The notes under the pieces were generated by a model. The model saw only the letters and a list, made by a program, of their open reading frames with translations. It made no database searches and was not told the origin of the DNA. A program made the position numbers and the translations under genes. A stretch of DNA of 64,000 bases. Source: Lotus japonicus. Its lineage: Eukaryota; Streptophyta; Magnoliopsida; Fabales; Fabaceae. The stretch is taken from positions 1,242,501 through 1,306,500 of the forward strand of contig NC_080046.1 of the NCBI RefSeq assembly GCF_012489685.1, given 5' to 3'. Below, piece after piece: positions 1-11,019 of this stretch (the stretch's first letter is position 1; each line of letters begins with the position of its first letter).

Positions 1-1
1 C

Positions 2-1594
2 CTCGAGATCTTGCTAGCTCTCGGGGCAAAGAATGTCGTCGTGAAAGGGGATTCTGAGTTGGTAGTAAAGCAGCTTACCAAAGAATACAAGTGCGTTAGT
101 GAGCATCTAGCCAAATATTATGTGAAAGCAAGCAATTTGTTGGCTAAATTCGACGAAGCTGGAATAGGACATGTTCCTAGAATAGAGAACCAAGAAGCCA
201 ATGAATTGGCGCAGATTGCTTCTGGGTATATGATAGATAGACTAAAGTTAACATAGTTAATCAAGATCAAAGAAAAACTGAGTCCTTCAGATCTCGACAT
301 TATGGTCATTGATAATCTAACTCCTGACGATTGGAGAAAGCCAATTGTCGAATACCTGCAGAACCCAGTGGGGTCAACTGATAGAAAAGTCAAGTATAGA
401 GCTCTAAGTTACACCATTTTAGGCAACGAGTTGTTCAAAAAGAACGTCGACGGCACACTGTTGAAATGCTTAAGCGAAGACGACGCATTTATAGCAGTAT
501 CAGCTGCTCACGATGGCCTGTGTGGTGCTCACCAAGCAGGGGCCAAAATGAAATGGATTCTATTTAGACAAGGTTTGTATTGGCCAACTATCATGAAAAA
601 TTGCATCGAGTACGCAAAAGGTTGTCAAGATTGCCAAAAACACTCAGGAATCCAGCATGTGCCAGCTAGTGAATTGCACTCTATTATCAAGTCATGGCCT
701 TTTAGGGGATGGACAATAGACTTAATTGGCGAAATTCACCCAGCTTCATCAAAGCAGCACAAGTATATCATTGTGGCAGTCGACTATTTCACTAAATGGG
801 TCGAAGCCATCCCACTACAAAACGTAACACAGGAAACGGTGATCGAGTTCATACAAAACCACATTGTATATCGATTTGGATTGCCAGAGTCCATTACAAC
901 GGACCAAGGCACGGTGTTTGTGGGACGCAAAGTGGCAGCCTTCGCAGAATCTTGGGGCATCAAGCTTTTAACCTCGACCCCTTACTACGCTCAGGCTAAT
1001 GGCCAAGTAGAAGCAGCCAACAAAGTCCTAATAAGCTTGATCAAGAAGCATGTGGGTCGAAAACCAAAAAGCTGGCATGAATCTTTAAGCCAAGTCCTAT
1101 GGGCTTACCGGAATTCACCAAGGGAAGCGACAGGAACGACGCCTTTTCGACTGGCCTATGGCCAAGAAGCCGTATTGCCCGCAGAGGTATACTTGCAATC
1201 ATGTCGAATTCAAAGGCAAGAAGAAATCCCAAGCGACGTTTACTGGAATATGATGCTAGATGAAATGGTCAACCTCGACGAAGAAAGGCTCTTGGCACTA
1301 GACGTCTTAACAAGGCAAAAGGATCGCATAGCTAAAGCATACAACAAAAAGGTTAGAGATCGATCTTTTATTACAGGGGATTATGTGTGGAAAGTTATTC
1401 TCCCAATGGATAAAAAGGATAGAGTTTATGGAAAATGGACCCCCAGTTGGGAAGGGCCATTTACAGTCGAGAAAACGTTACCCAATAATGCTTACGTGAT
1501 TAAGGAATTGGGCAATCAGAGTCAATGTGTTACGATAAATGGCAAGTATTTAAAAGCATATAAGCCAATGTTGCACGAATGTAAAATCGAATGA
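2..1594 (+). pseudogene. Partial pol: archaeal-type RNase H end plus integrase, one in-frame stop
   Basis: The frame is open from the window edge. The first about 80 codons contain the GDS...VVKQL and HVPR.EN.EANELA motifs of the plant Tat aRNH domain. A TAG at 254-256 interrupts the frame; the same frame then continues without further stops to 1594. Integrase follows with an HHCC zinc finger (HDGLCGAH ... GCQDCQ, about 530-640), a DDE core (aspartates in WTIDLIGE and ITTDQGT, glutamate in GQVEAANK) and a C-terminal GDYVWK / KWTPSWEGPF DNA-binding region. All integrase catalytic residues are present. The single stop may be a recent nonsense mutation. The product would integrate element cDNA into the chromosome. 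Confidence 0.88.
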
Positions 1595-1677
1595 AACATG
1601 AACGATAAAATTGCCAAATTATATTCATTAATCGAAAAACGTTACAAGTATGGCAAAATACAAGTAAAACTAGAAAC

Positions 1678-2151
1678 CTAAAAAGGAAAAATGGCTCTGT
1701 ATCCGTCATATTTAGCTTGCATGGGTGCTAATCGACCCACCAGCGCCACCATCTGGCCCTCAAGTCGAGCCTTCTTTTGACGAGCAACCAGGTCTTCAAG
1801 GGAGGCTGCAAGAATCGCGACAACTGACTGAACAAGACCTTCAGGATCTTGCTGATCCAAAGAGGCCTGGAGAAAATCGAATTTCTCCCTCCACTCATCT
1901 ATTTGGTGTTCTTGAAAGAACACCATTACTGAAAGTTCCCGGAACTCTTCAAACAGAGGCTTGGCCTCCAAGAGAAGCCCCTGGAACTCCTGAAGAGGAA
2001 TTCTAACGCGCGCAACGATTGGCCTATGAAGCAGTTGATCAATGAGCCCTAAAAGCTCATCAAGGCCAGCAGAGGAGTCATACAGGTTCTGGAAAAGGTT
2101 CTCTTGGAAAGCCAAGTCCTTGATACGACGAAGAATTAGTCTGCTATCCAT
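1678..2151 (-). CDS. Antisense ORF 2 of the Tat element, coiled-coil protein of unknown function
   Basis: A 157-codon ORF lies antisense to the retrotransposon between integrase and 3' LTR. The product is Leu/Glu/Gln-rich with heptad-like spacing, suggesting coiled coil; no zinc finger, catalytic motif or membrane segment is seen. I do not recognise the family. A TATA box in the same orientation lies about 95 bp upstream (2242-2248), so it could be its own transcription unit instead of a distal exon of the larger antisense gene ending at 2671. The start ATG at 2151 is the first in frame after the TATA box. Function unknown. Confidence 0.5.
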   Translation of the reverse strand: MDSRLILRRIKDLAFQENLFQNLYDSSAGLDELLGLIDQLLHRPIVARVRIPLQEFQGLLLEAKPLFEEFRELSVMVFFQEHQIDEWREKFDFLQASLDQQDPEGLVQSVVAILAASLEDLVARQKKARLEGQMVALVGRLAPMQAKYDGYRAIFPF

Positions 2152-2241
2152 GGTGAAGAATGAAAGGTTCTTGGATCGCAGAAAGAAGGGAAGAATGGAA
2201 AGAAAAGAGTTGCTGTTGAAAGACGAGTAGAAAACTGCTTC

Positions 2242-2248
2242 ATTTATA
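2242..2248 (-). promoter_or_regulatory. TATA box for antisense ORF 2
   Basis: On the minus strand the sequence reads TATAAAT, about 90 bp upstream of the ATG at 2151. Position and orientation fit a core promoter inside the retrotransposon, pointing against element transcription. Confidence 0.45.
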
Positions 2249-2670
2249 GTAGGGAAGTAACAAACAGACGTATTAATGCAAGCATGCAGTTACCAAAGCG
2301 TCAGCCAAACACGGCAAGCCACGTCAACCACTACCACAAGTGAAGGAAGTTCTTGAGTCGTTGAACAGAAACGTGATAAAAGCGTTATAAATTATCGTGG
2401 TTTTCCAAGAAACTTGGAAGCTGAAAGGTTAGATTAAGCACCAAGTTAAATGGTGAGGCTTAGCAATTCAATGCAAGGAGTAAGGTAGCGAAAGCTGATT
2501 CAACGATAAAATGCAAATCGAGAAATAAAGCATGTCGAGCATTGCCAATACAAAGTCATTCATTAATTAGAAATCGAATAGAGTTACAGGACAGGAATGA
2601 TTGTTACAAAGTTGGCAACAAAGGCCATAATAGATCCATGGCCATTACAATAAAGCAACAATTATGAAGC

Positions 2671-5600
2671 CTAAATTCTCGACTTGAAGGCTTCAAGCTG
2701 AACCCCAGCAGCAGCAATCCTACAATCCAAGCTTTGCTTCATACGCTGTTCTGCTGCTACTTCTTTAGAAAGTTGAGATGTCGAGAGCATCACGCTCGTG
2801 CACTCGGCAGCCAGCGCATTCAGTCGAGAATTCACAGCTGGGCCTTCATCAATCAACATAGCCTTTTGCTTCTCGAGTCTGGCTACCTCCCTGTGAAGCT
2901 CATCCAGTCGAGCATCAACACTCGACAACTCAGCTGCAATGAGAGTCCTCCTAGCAGTCAGCTTGAGAGCCTCTTCTTTTGCGGGCAATAGGCCATTGGT
3001 ATTGGAAACCACTTGTGCCTTTTTAGTTTCAATAGATTGCTCCACTGCAATGGCTTTGTCAAGCGTGGCCACAACATCGACCACGAGAGTTTGCAATTCG
3101 ACGAGAGCATCTGCCTGAATTTGATCAAGTTGTTGGCTTAAGAGGAAGGCAAGCAGTTCTTTCACTTCTTGGCCTAATTGAGGAGTGACTCGGACACTGC
3201 CAATGAAGCCAGTATCGAAAACCAGCCCTTTTAACTTAACAAGAGCCGCTTCAATCCGGCTATCATCGGGCACTCCACCAGACTGAGCAGTCTCAGCAAT
3301 TTCAGCTTGGCGCGGCGGAGACTCGAGATCCAAAGTACCATCAAAGAAGCTCTGGAAGATAGAAAGAGGATCCTCGACCAAAAGAGCACTAAGCCTTTCA
3401 CTAGAAGTATGAGAAGAAGCAGCCGTCTTAGAAGAAGCTGAACCTCCCTTAGCATGAGGTGAGATCAAAGCGGCTCTAGCATCTTGTTGAAATCGCTGAG
3501 GAGAAAGTCGAGGCTGTTGAGGGGAAGTTTGAAGCTGTCGAGGAGAAGGTTCGGAATGAGCAGAGGCCAGAACATCAGCCTTGGGTGGGGGCATTACGCC
3601 AATCACTTGGTCAGGCTGAATGATTGGATCCTCACCACCCTGCACTTCATCATGCGGCATGCTTTCTTCACGAGCAGGGGAAGGCAGGTTCTGCATATCC
3701 TGTGGAGGAAAATTAGAAAGGTTATCTCGACATTCTTTGGTATAATAGGGTTCACAACCAGGATGTTGCCAAGCAATTGGTTTCGAGTTAAAATAGAATG
3801 TCAGTTTGTCCCACACAGGGTCTGACTCAGTAGAGTCTAAACTCGAGCTAGAGGACTCTAAACCGCTCGAAGAACTAGATAGGGCAATTGGTGGAGGTTT
3901 AGAAGAAAACCACGTGGCCCGAGGTACAGCCATTTTAGACATGCCAACCCTCTGAAGAATCAAAGTAAAAATGATTGAGAAAGAGGAAAAGGAAGCAAAT
4001 TGAAACAAGATGTGAGCTAATGATTCACCTTAGGGCCAGATGCTCTGAGGGGACTGGAACTGGTTGAACTCTTAGAATGGTGGGAAGAGGAGCTGCCAGA
4101 TTTGCGACTAGACCTTTTCCCGGAGGTCTTCTTGGCTTGAGCCATCTCGACAGGAATTGGTGTAGTACCTTGAAGCAGAGGATTAGAAGCCTGCTCATCA
4201 ACACCTTGTTCAACACCTTGCTGCACTTCCTCACGTTGACTGGCTGATTTAGCCGGGGAGGGATTTCCCACAGAAGATTCACCAGCGCCTTTAGCCCTCT
4301 TTTGGCTCGCAGAAGTAGTTGGGGTGGCTCCCCGTTTTCGACTCTGAAACAAAAGCAAATGATCACAAAGATATACACGTCGAGTAAAAGTCAGAGTTTC
4401 ACAAGGTTCAGTATTACCTTAGGAATCTTGAGCTTATCAGCCAAGGCAACATCATCATCATCATCATCCTCCACTTCGACAATCGCAGAGGCCACCCGAG
4501 GAGAAGCCTGAGGGGTCGGTCGAGGAATTGGTTCAGCTACAAAAAGAAAACAAAGGAGGATTAAGCCATAAATATCGCAAAGATGCCAGGTCGAAATGAT
4601 TACCTTGACCAATAAGTGATTTTATCGATATGTGGTTGAAGATTTCAACCGGCAAATGGAGAGGATAATTCCATAGGTAACGCTTGGTCCAGGTCACCCG
4701 CTTCCGAGGGGGCAGTGCACTGTGGTAAAAGTTTTTGATACTTACATGATCAACCTACTTAGGAAGCACTACCGGAAAAGCCAAAGCATATTTACAAGTA
4801 GGCAGTGGTGGGAACCTAAAGCCAGTTTTTCGAATAATAAAAGAAAGACCGTCCTCATCAGAAGGAAGGCTCAATCGGGTTTTCTTGGCTTTAGCTTCCC
4901 ACATTCGCCTGAGAACTTGAGCTGCTTTGGCAACCGTTTCCTGAAGTCGAGGACCCGGAAAGTACACTACACCGAAGAATTGTTGAAAAGCGTTGATCTC
5001 AGATGTATGCATACCTTTGGTTTTCTTTGGGGCCTGCCTCTGCAAAAGAAAAACGTTTGTTATGCGCTGGAAGCAATCCTCAATTGGCGTCGAAATATCA
5101 TGCCAATAAGCAGACCACCACGCCTTAAACGCCTGGGTGACGTAAAAGGATGGAGTGAAACTGAAAGGACTAAGACCAAGTAGCTCCTCATTGTTATAGT
5201 AACCAATGGTAGTGTCGAAAACACTACGTTTGGTGATGGTACCAGGATAGAGGATGAGGGATTTGTCGAACAAGGTATTGGGCAAATCTTGACTCAGCCC
5301 AAACTGTCGAGACACAAGCTGAGGATTGTAACCGCAAAGAGTAAAATCATTACTGGCGAAGTTGATGGTTAACACCCTGGGAGACAATATAGTCTGCCAA
5401 AGCTCGACTTGGTGTTGAGAAAGGTTCTCCGAACCGGGAAGATTAGGATATGAATTCCTTAGCCACCGAGGGCCGTAAGAGGGTTTGTGATACGGTGCAA
5501 AGCTCGAGCGGAAACGTTTCAGCTCGAAAAACATGGTGAAATACTTCTTAAAGTCAAACTCGAACGTGGAGGCATCATAAGGAGGGGTGAGAGCTTCAAG

Positions 5601-6626
5601 CCTGAAAGCGTCGATCCTTGTGTTAGACACCACAGGAGGAGAGTTCTTGGCTGGAAGAGATGGTTCGAAAACCGCATTCATCCAAAGCTGAAGAAGCCAG
5701 AAAGGACCAGCTGCATTCAAAGACGCCACCTTAGGATCTCTAATATCGGCGATTGCTTCATTGATCATTTGGTAGAGATTACCGAGCACGAGCCTAGCCA
5801 TGGCGATAATTCGACCCTCGTGCAACAGATTGGCTAAAGGAAGGAGTTTAGCCGGAATCCTCAAAGATTTGGTGCAGAACACATAGGCAGAAAGCCAATA
5901 CAGTAGAAACGCGACATGCTCAGCATCGGAGACTTCACCATTCTCGACATAATGATCTTTAATAAACTTACTGAAAGCAATGTTATCTGTCGGAATGGCG
6001 ATAGGATCAGTGGGAGCAGCAGAAGAATGATAATCGTCACCCACCACCCAAAGGCCAGTGATGGCAGCAACATCGAGAAGAGTAGGAGAAAGCATCCCAA
6101 AGGGGACATGAAAGCTATTGGTGGACTGCTCCCAAAAGAAAAGAGAACTCAGAAGCATGGCAGGGTTGTAAGTAATCGGCGACCTCGACAACTGAATGAG
6201 GTTGAAAATGCCAGTCACTTTCCAATGCCCAGACTTACTGGCCTCCACCCTGTTGAGCCATCTCAGATAGGCTCCTTCACCAGCAGATGGGTTAGGAGGC
6301 GCAGACCTGAAAGCCCTTTTGGGATCTTTCAGAAAAGGGAAGCGGTAAGAAGGTTGGAATGCAAGAATGAGCTCATCCCCACGAATGCTGGGGTGAAAAT
6401 GCTCGTAGTCCTCAGGGAGACTGTTAGGCCTGCCCTTCTTCGCCTTCTTCAAAGGGCCCAAAATGGCACGTAAATTGTCATTCACAGAAATAGGAATAAA
6501 TACCTGGGATTTCCAGATAGCCCGTTTCTCCACGTCATACGGCGGATCTGGAATGGGAGTGCGCTTGGCTTCATTCATCTCACAAGCAGCAGCCAAAGGG
6601 ATGACATTGTCAGAACCAGAAGCCAT
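2671..6626 (-). CDS. Antisense spliced gene with plant mobile domain (PMD) inside the Tat retrotransposon
   Basis: Proposed exons: 6626-4604, 4536-4418, 4343-4029, 3951-2671. Introns are 67, 74 and 77 bp, each GT-AG, with T-rich acceptors and preserved frame, giving about 1245 codons. The N-terminal about 640 residues resemble the plant mobile domain (aminotransferase-like family; GLWVVGDDY and WLSAYVF segments). The middle is basic and Ser/Lys-rich, with SRKRG and QKRAKG stretches like nuclear signals and an acidic DDDDDD run; the C-terminal 200 residues look like coiled coil. One in-frame TAG at 4755-4757 breaks exon 1: either a nonsense mutation or part of a very short intron, since the frame continues on both sides. 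The start at 6626 has a strong ATGGC context and lies 158 bp after a TATA box; an in-frame ATG at 6689 is the alternative. Antisense PMD ORFs are described for Tat elements; their role is unknown. Confidence 0.72.
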
Positions 6627-6783
6627 GGAAATGTTCAGAGAATACACCGGGAAAACAGAAACCAAACGATGGAAGGCGGTCACAAGCAAAATCAGGCAAA
6701 AGTTTGAGTGTTCGAAAGCTTGAAGATTTGAAAGCGTGAGTGATTGAAAGAACGGTAAAGCTTGAAGAAGGCCAACAATGGCG

Positions 6784-6791
6784 TATTTATA
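6784..6791 (-). promoter_or_regulatory. TATA box for antisense PMD gene
   Basis: The minus strand reads TATAAATA about 160 bp upstream of the chosen ATG at 6626. It faces into the element, opposite to the LTR promoter at 7498. Confidence 0.5.
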
Positions 6792-7111
6792 GGCAAGCGA
6801 ATAGTCGGACGTGAAGCTGCATTACAGGGTGATGCATAAAATTTTTGAAATCCAACGGTTATTTTATTATATAACCGCAAACCCTAATGAAAAGGCTAGG
6901 AAAAGGCCATGATTACTCTAAAGTAGAGACGGCACACGGCAGACGAGGTCAGTCGTCAAAGCCTCTGATTGGAGCAAAAGTCAAACGATTGGATCTCTGA
7001 TGGGACTTGAAATCAGAAAAGGAAAAGTCGCGAACAGCCGTCAAGCTCCGTCGAAATGTACGGGCGAAAAATGCTTGATCTCTCCAAGGACTGGTAGTCG
7101 AGAATCAACAT

Positions 7112-7125
7112 TTTTGGGGGGCATC
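7112..7125 (+). other. Polypurine tract region before 3' LTR
   Basis: A T-run followed by six G lies just before the TGTTGG start of the LTR at 7126. This is the expected place for the plus-strand DNA priming site of an LTR retrotransposon. Confidence 0.5.
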
Positions 7126-7923
7126 TGTTGGCCCAATATTTTGGCCCAAGAAAGAAAAACGCATTCAGCCCAAAACTCTCGAGGAAGTCGAATTCTGACT
7201 AAAGAAAGGAAGAGGAAGTTGCACCAAGTTAATGGGGCGGCAAAACTCGACAACAACAATTACTGCTAAACACAGGCACATGTAACACGTGCCACATTGA
7301 CCAAGTCAAATTCCCCCCACGATGGTCGAAAACATGGCCAGGAAACGGTTGGAGCAGTTGAAGCACACGATCTCCACCACCATGCGCAGAACTTCCGGAG
7401 CAAGCATCAGATCGTGGGAGAAACCAGACCCACTAACCTATCCACTGAGAAAAAAAAAAAAAAAAAAACCGTCAAGGACACGCAGAGCACGAAACTCTAT
7501 AAATAGGAGAATCCAATTCAGAAAGGGGGTTGGCAACTGAAAGTCTGAAAAATTCACCAGAAAGCTCTAATGTCCGCATCAATGAGACTCAAGGAGCAAA
7601 ACGTGATGATGAAGGAGTACGTTGCAGAACCAACACTTTAGTTTCCCTGCATTTCAGCTTGTTGATTTCCAGTTCTTTTGTGCAGTTTGTTTGTCGAAAT
7701 CTGCAGTTCATGTAGTTTTCATGTTATTTTAGTTTGTTTGACTGTTTTGTAATCGACTCGTATTCAATAAATTCCAGTTTCATCTGAGCTGCTTGTTATT
7801 GTCGAAAACACATTCATGTACACACAACACTTTGGCAAAGCGTTTTCTCAAAAGGACCCTGAAATCTAAACTTCCTTTAGTCGAACTAAGAGGATATTTG
7901 TTTACCAAAAATCCGTGTAAACA
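7126..7923 (+). repeat. 3' LTR of the Tat element (about 798 bp)
   Basis: It begins TGTTGGCCC after the polypurine tract and ends TAAACA. A TATA box (TATAAATA, 7498-7505) marks the promoter, preceded by an A-run of 18 (7451-7468). The segment from about 7556 to 7923 aligns closely with 63020-63389, the end of the 5' LTR of another element in this window, including the terminal TTTACCAAAAA...GTAAACA. The upstream U3 halves of the two LTRs differ strongly. Confidence 0.75.
7498..7505 (+). promoter_or_regulatory. LTR promoter TATA box
   Basis: TATAAATA lies mid-LTR; the related LTR has the same box at 62964-62971, at the same distance before the conserved R-U5 part. Confidence 0.6.
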
Positions 7924-8062
7924 ATAATACAATGTCATTTGAAAAACACTTATGCACATAATGTTATAAGTATCATATTCATGTATGTCTTTTTAAAATT
8001 TATATGACACATATTTATTTATGAGACAGAGAATGAGACATCAATTAACAGAATATGTTAAT

Positions 8063-8737
8063 CAGGGCCGGCCCTGGGCCTGTGCAAGCAGGCCCACAGC
8101 CCAGGGCCTCCAAAAAGAGGGGCCCAAAAATTTTTTTTCCAAAGGCTACGGTTTCTAAACTGTTGCCTAAAATCTTCAGGCAACAGTTTAGAAACCGTAG
8201 CTTTTTATGAGATCTGGGTTCTACCACACTAAGAGGGAACCGTTGCCTTTTCAGACTTCTGGCCACAGTTTTTTGACTGGGGCACCGCGCCCGTGGCCTT
8301 TTCTCCAAAAACTACCCCACTTTGCTAAATAATTTTTTTCGCACCAATATTTGCTAAATAAATATTTTTTTTTACATTATTCAGAAAAAAAAAATCTTAA
8401 GCTTTCTCAAAAAAATAAAGTAGTTGCATTTAAGACCAGTTTTGTATTTCTCTATTGAAGGTGTTCACAATTAATAAGAGAGAATTGCAGATACAAGTAA
8501 CTTATATTTGTTGGTCATATTTAACAACTTAATTAGCATTGAAACGTGAAGGTTTCCTTGGGATCTTCTACCTAATTCACTAGATAAGTGGATATGACGT
8601 TTTGTTTATGTTAGTCACATTTTTGAAGTTGTTGATGATATTTACAATTTAAATAGATAATGTTCTTTAAAAAAATATTGTTAGGGGTCTATTTTTATTA
8701 TTTGCCCAGGGCCTCCAAAATGTCGGGACCGGCCCTG
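8063..8737. mobile_element. Non-autonomous hAT-type element, 675 bp, with 8-bp TSD
   Basis: The ends are inverted repeats of the form CAGGGCCGG(C/T)CC, and both sides carry the perfect 8-bp duplication ATGTTAAT (8055-8062 and 8738-8745). An 8-bp duplication and CAGGG-type ends are standard for the hAT superfamily. No transposase is encoded. Subterminal GGCCC/GGGCC motifs are dense at the left end. It contains an internal perfect hairpin (8145-8201). Confidence 0.88.
8145..8201. repeat. Perfect 24-bp inverted repeat with 9-nt loop inside the hAT element
   Basis: Left arm 8145-8168 and right arm 8178-8201 are exactly complementary over 24 bp, separated by the loop at 8169-8177. The arms begin GCTACGGTTTC and end ...GAAACCGTAGC. 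RNA from either strand would fold into a stable stem. Confidence 0.9.
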
Positions 8738-8745
8738 ATGTTAAT

Positions 8746-9354
8746 TCATCAATTGTTAGTATTATACTATTATTTTTTTATATTTCTTTAACATATTTGT
8801 TTTCTTACTATTCCCACGTTTTTTTTTTTTTTTGAAAATTCCCACGTATATTTTCGGACCTTCATAATTTTTGTTGCCAAGGGTTCATGTGAAAGGTTTT
8901 AGTGCAGATCATCATATATTGCTGCTAATGGATTATGGATGTAAGCTTCCGAGTGAGTGCCAATTGAAGTCTTGAAGATGACCCATCCTCGGAGTCCCCA
9001 AGCATGAGTAAATTGTCATTGTAATCATTGTTTGTTTAAGTTTGTGACAAGGAGCTTTTCAAAAAAAAAAAAAAGTTTGTGACAAGGAATCATTATATAT
9101 CGACCATGCATAGAAATGAAACTGGGTCAGGGTGCATTGAATGGTACAAAAAAATATTAATGGGTATATAGTACTACTACTGGTGTACTACTGATGGATC
9201 TTTTTCTTATCAAAGGCATCTTGGAAATTCAAGACTTTTCCTAATTCCTATTTACGAATCTTCCAAGAAAGCCCATTTAAGGATTGCTATTTGCTATTCA
9301 ACAGCACACAACTCTCACTAAAATTAACAAATCAAATTTTGGACAAAAATAAGG
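8746..9354. other. Intergenic, AT-rich, no gene seen
   Basis: Contains T- and A-homopolymers (8819-8832, 9060-9074) and a short repeated segment (GTTTGTGACAAGGA at about 9041 and 9078). No coding signal is seen. Confidence 0.6.
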
Positions 9355-9363
9355 CAAATATAA

Positions 9364-10910
9364 GAGTGAATCACCATTTTGGTCCCTAAGAAAGTAGGCA
9401 TCGGTCATATTAGTCCCTATAAATTATTAATGGTTAAAAAAATCCCTGGAAGTGTTGACGTCGGTCATAGTAGTCCCTATTTAAGTTTGGTCGTTAGTCC
9501 CTGGAACGGAAAGTGTCAATGTGTCACGTTATGTGCCACGTAGGTTTCAATTTAGTCCCCGACGTTATCAATTTAGTCCTTAGGTAATTAAATTTAATCA
9601 AAATAATGAGTTAAAATAATAAAAATACAAGAATAGAAAATCTTAATTAAAAAATAAAAAATAAGCCAAATAGGAAATTCTAATAAGCACAAAGATATCT
9701 TTGTTTTCCGGTTTTTTTGTTTTTAGAAAAAAAATCTCAAAATAAACAAATTAAATATTTTGTTATTTCTGAAACTCAACCTACTTCAACCTCGTGCAGA
9801 ACCCAATCCTCCACCCTCCTTCTCCTCCCTCCCCTTGTCCTGAACATTGCATAGAAATCAGATCTGAGGAGCTAAAACCTAGATTGAAAACCGTTGTCAT
9901 GCACGGCCTGAAAACAAGGACAACCCCAACCCAACAACAAACCCAGGAACTCGAACCCCACCATTGCAGACCCACCCACATTCGCCACCCTCTCCTCCAC
10001 TTGCTCTGATTCAGTCCAGAAGGAAGCACAAAAGAAAGGAGACGAACCAGATCTATAAATGCTCAGGAACATGAAAGCAAAAGACACATTGTAATTCGTA
10101 GCCGCCGTCGGCAGTGGAGGGCGAGGTGGCAAGGGGGAGGATCTGGATTTAGTGTTCAAAGACCCACCCATCGAAACTCCACCCCCACACGGATGACTAC
10201 CGCCGCAAAAACCTTCACCGATCTGGTGGGCCTCAATGAAGGTTGCGTCTTTGCAAGATTTTGGTGGTGATTCAGCCATGTTTTCCCAGATCTGGTGTGG
10301 CACATCCTGCAAATGTCATGCCTCTCTCTCGAGCCTCGTCCTCTCGATCTCCCTTTCGCCCCACCACCACGTCGTTGCCATGAATTTTCTAGGTGTTGGT
10401 GAAGGAGGGTGGGTGATTGCGGTTGCGGGGGGAGGGAGGAGAAAGAGGGGGGTGGGTAATCTGGGTTGCAGTAGGAAGGGAGGAGAAAGAGTACGGTGGG
10501 TGATTTGGTTGAAGATGATGATATTTTTTTAAAAAAATATATTTTTCAGAAAATAAAAAGAAAACAATATTTTGATTTTTCAAAAAATAGAAATTACCTG
10601 GTACCTGCTTATTTTTTATTTTTTTAATTAAGATTTTCTATTTTTGTATTTTTATTTTTTTAACTCATTATTTTAATTAAATTTAATTACCTAGGGACTA
10701 AATTGATAACGTCGGGGACTAAATTGAAACCTACGTGGCATATAACGTGACACATTGGCACTTTCCGTTCCAGGGACTAACGACCAAACTTAGATAGGGA
10801 CTACTATGACCGACGTCAACACGTACAAGGATTTTTTTAACCATTAATGATTTCTAGGGACTAATATGATCGATGCCTACTTTCTTAGGGACCAAAATGG
10901 TGATTCACTC
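9364..10910. mobile_element. Mutator-like non-autonomous element (1.55 kb) with about 300-bp TIRs
   Basis: Long terminal inverted repeats lie at 9364-9666 and 10607-10910, starting GAGTGAATCACC. A perfect 9-bp duplication CAAATATAA flanks it (9355-9363, 10911-10919). Long TIRs with 9-bp duplications mark Mutator-like elements. The internal 940 bp lack transposase but include a strikingly GC-rich part (about 9780-10510) unlike the AT-rich surroundings. That part could be captured host sequence (Pack-MULE type). Short ORFs occur on both strands there, none recognised. Confidence 0.85.
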
Positions 10911-10989
10911 CAAATATAATCAATTCATATGCCAAAGAAAAAGGAAGAACCAAACAAACGAACCGATCTATCCTCGTATATATGATAAA

Positions 10990-11019
10990 CTAGTATGTAT
11001 ACCCGTGCCGATGCACGGG
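10990..11019 (-). mobile_element. Helitron 3' terminus (hairpin plus CTAG end)
   Basis: Read on the minus strand there is a 7-bp GC-rich stem (CCCGTGC / GCACGGG, 11019-11002, 4-nt loop), 8 nt, then CTAG at 10993-10990 followed by T. Hairpin shortly before a CTRR end, inserted next to T, is the Helitron 3' signature. The body would extend rightward from 11020. I could not place the 5' TC end. Confidence 0.6.

Larger units (their letters stand above)
1..7923 (+). mobile_element. Ty3/gypsy Tat-lineage LTR retrotransposon, 3' portion (5' part outside window)
   Basis: The order seen is archaeal-type RNase H end, integrase, about 5.5 kb holding antisense ORFs, a G-rich polypurine tract, then an LTR. 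A second, archaeal-type RNase H and long extra sequence between integrase and 3' LTR are known marks of the Tat (Ogre/Retand-like) lineage of plant Ty3/gypsy elements. The element runs left to right and is cut by the window edge, so gag, protease, reverse transcriptase and 5' LTR cannot be judged. The left target duplication is outside the window, so the right border at 7923 rests on the terminal CA and on comparison with the related LTR ending at 63389. Confidence 0.88.

Noticed and set aside
4025..4378. Alternative minus-strand frame of 117 codons overlapping the antisense gene
   Set aside because: It includes intron sequence at its start, and the other frame joins neatly to both neighbouring exons.
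4702..4758. A 39-bp intron (4758-4720) to remove the TAG in the PMD exon
   Set aside because: 39 bp is below the size plants normally splice, and the frame continues through it, so a nonsense mutation is simpler. A 72-bp version remains possible.
5487..6473. Plus-strand ORFs of 116 and 185 codons in the Tat element
   Set aside because: They are complements of the PMD exon, with no retroviral motifs and a biased composition.
8045..8308. 87-codon minus ORF in the hAT derivative
   Set aside because: Covers the hairpin and terminal repeat; no protein-like character.
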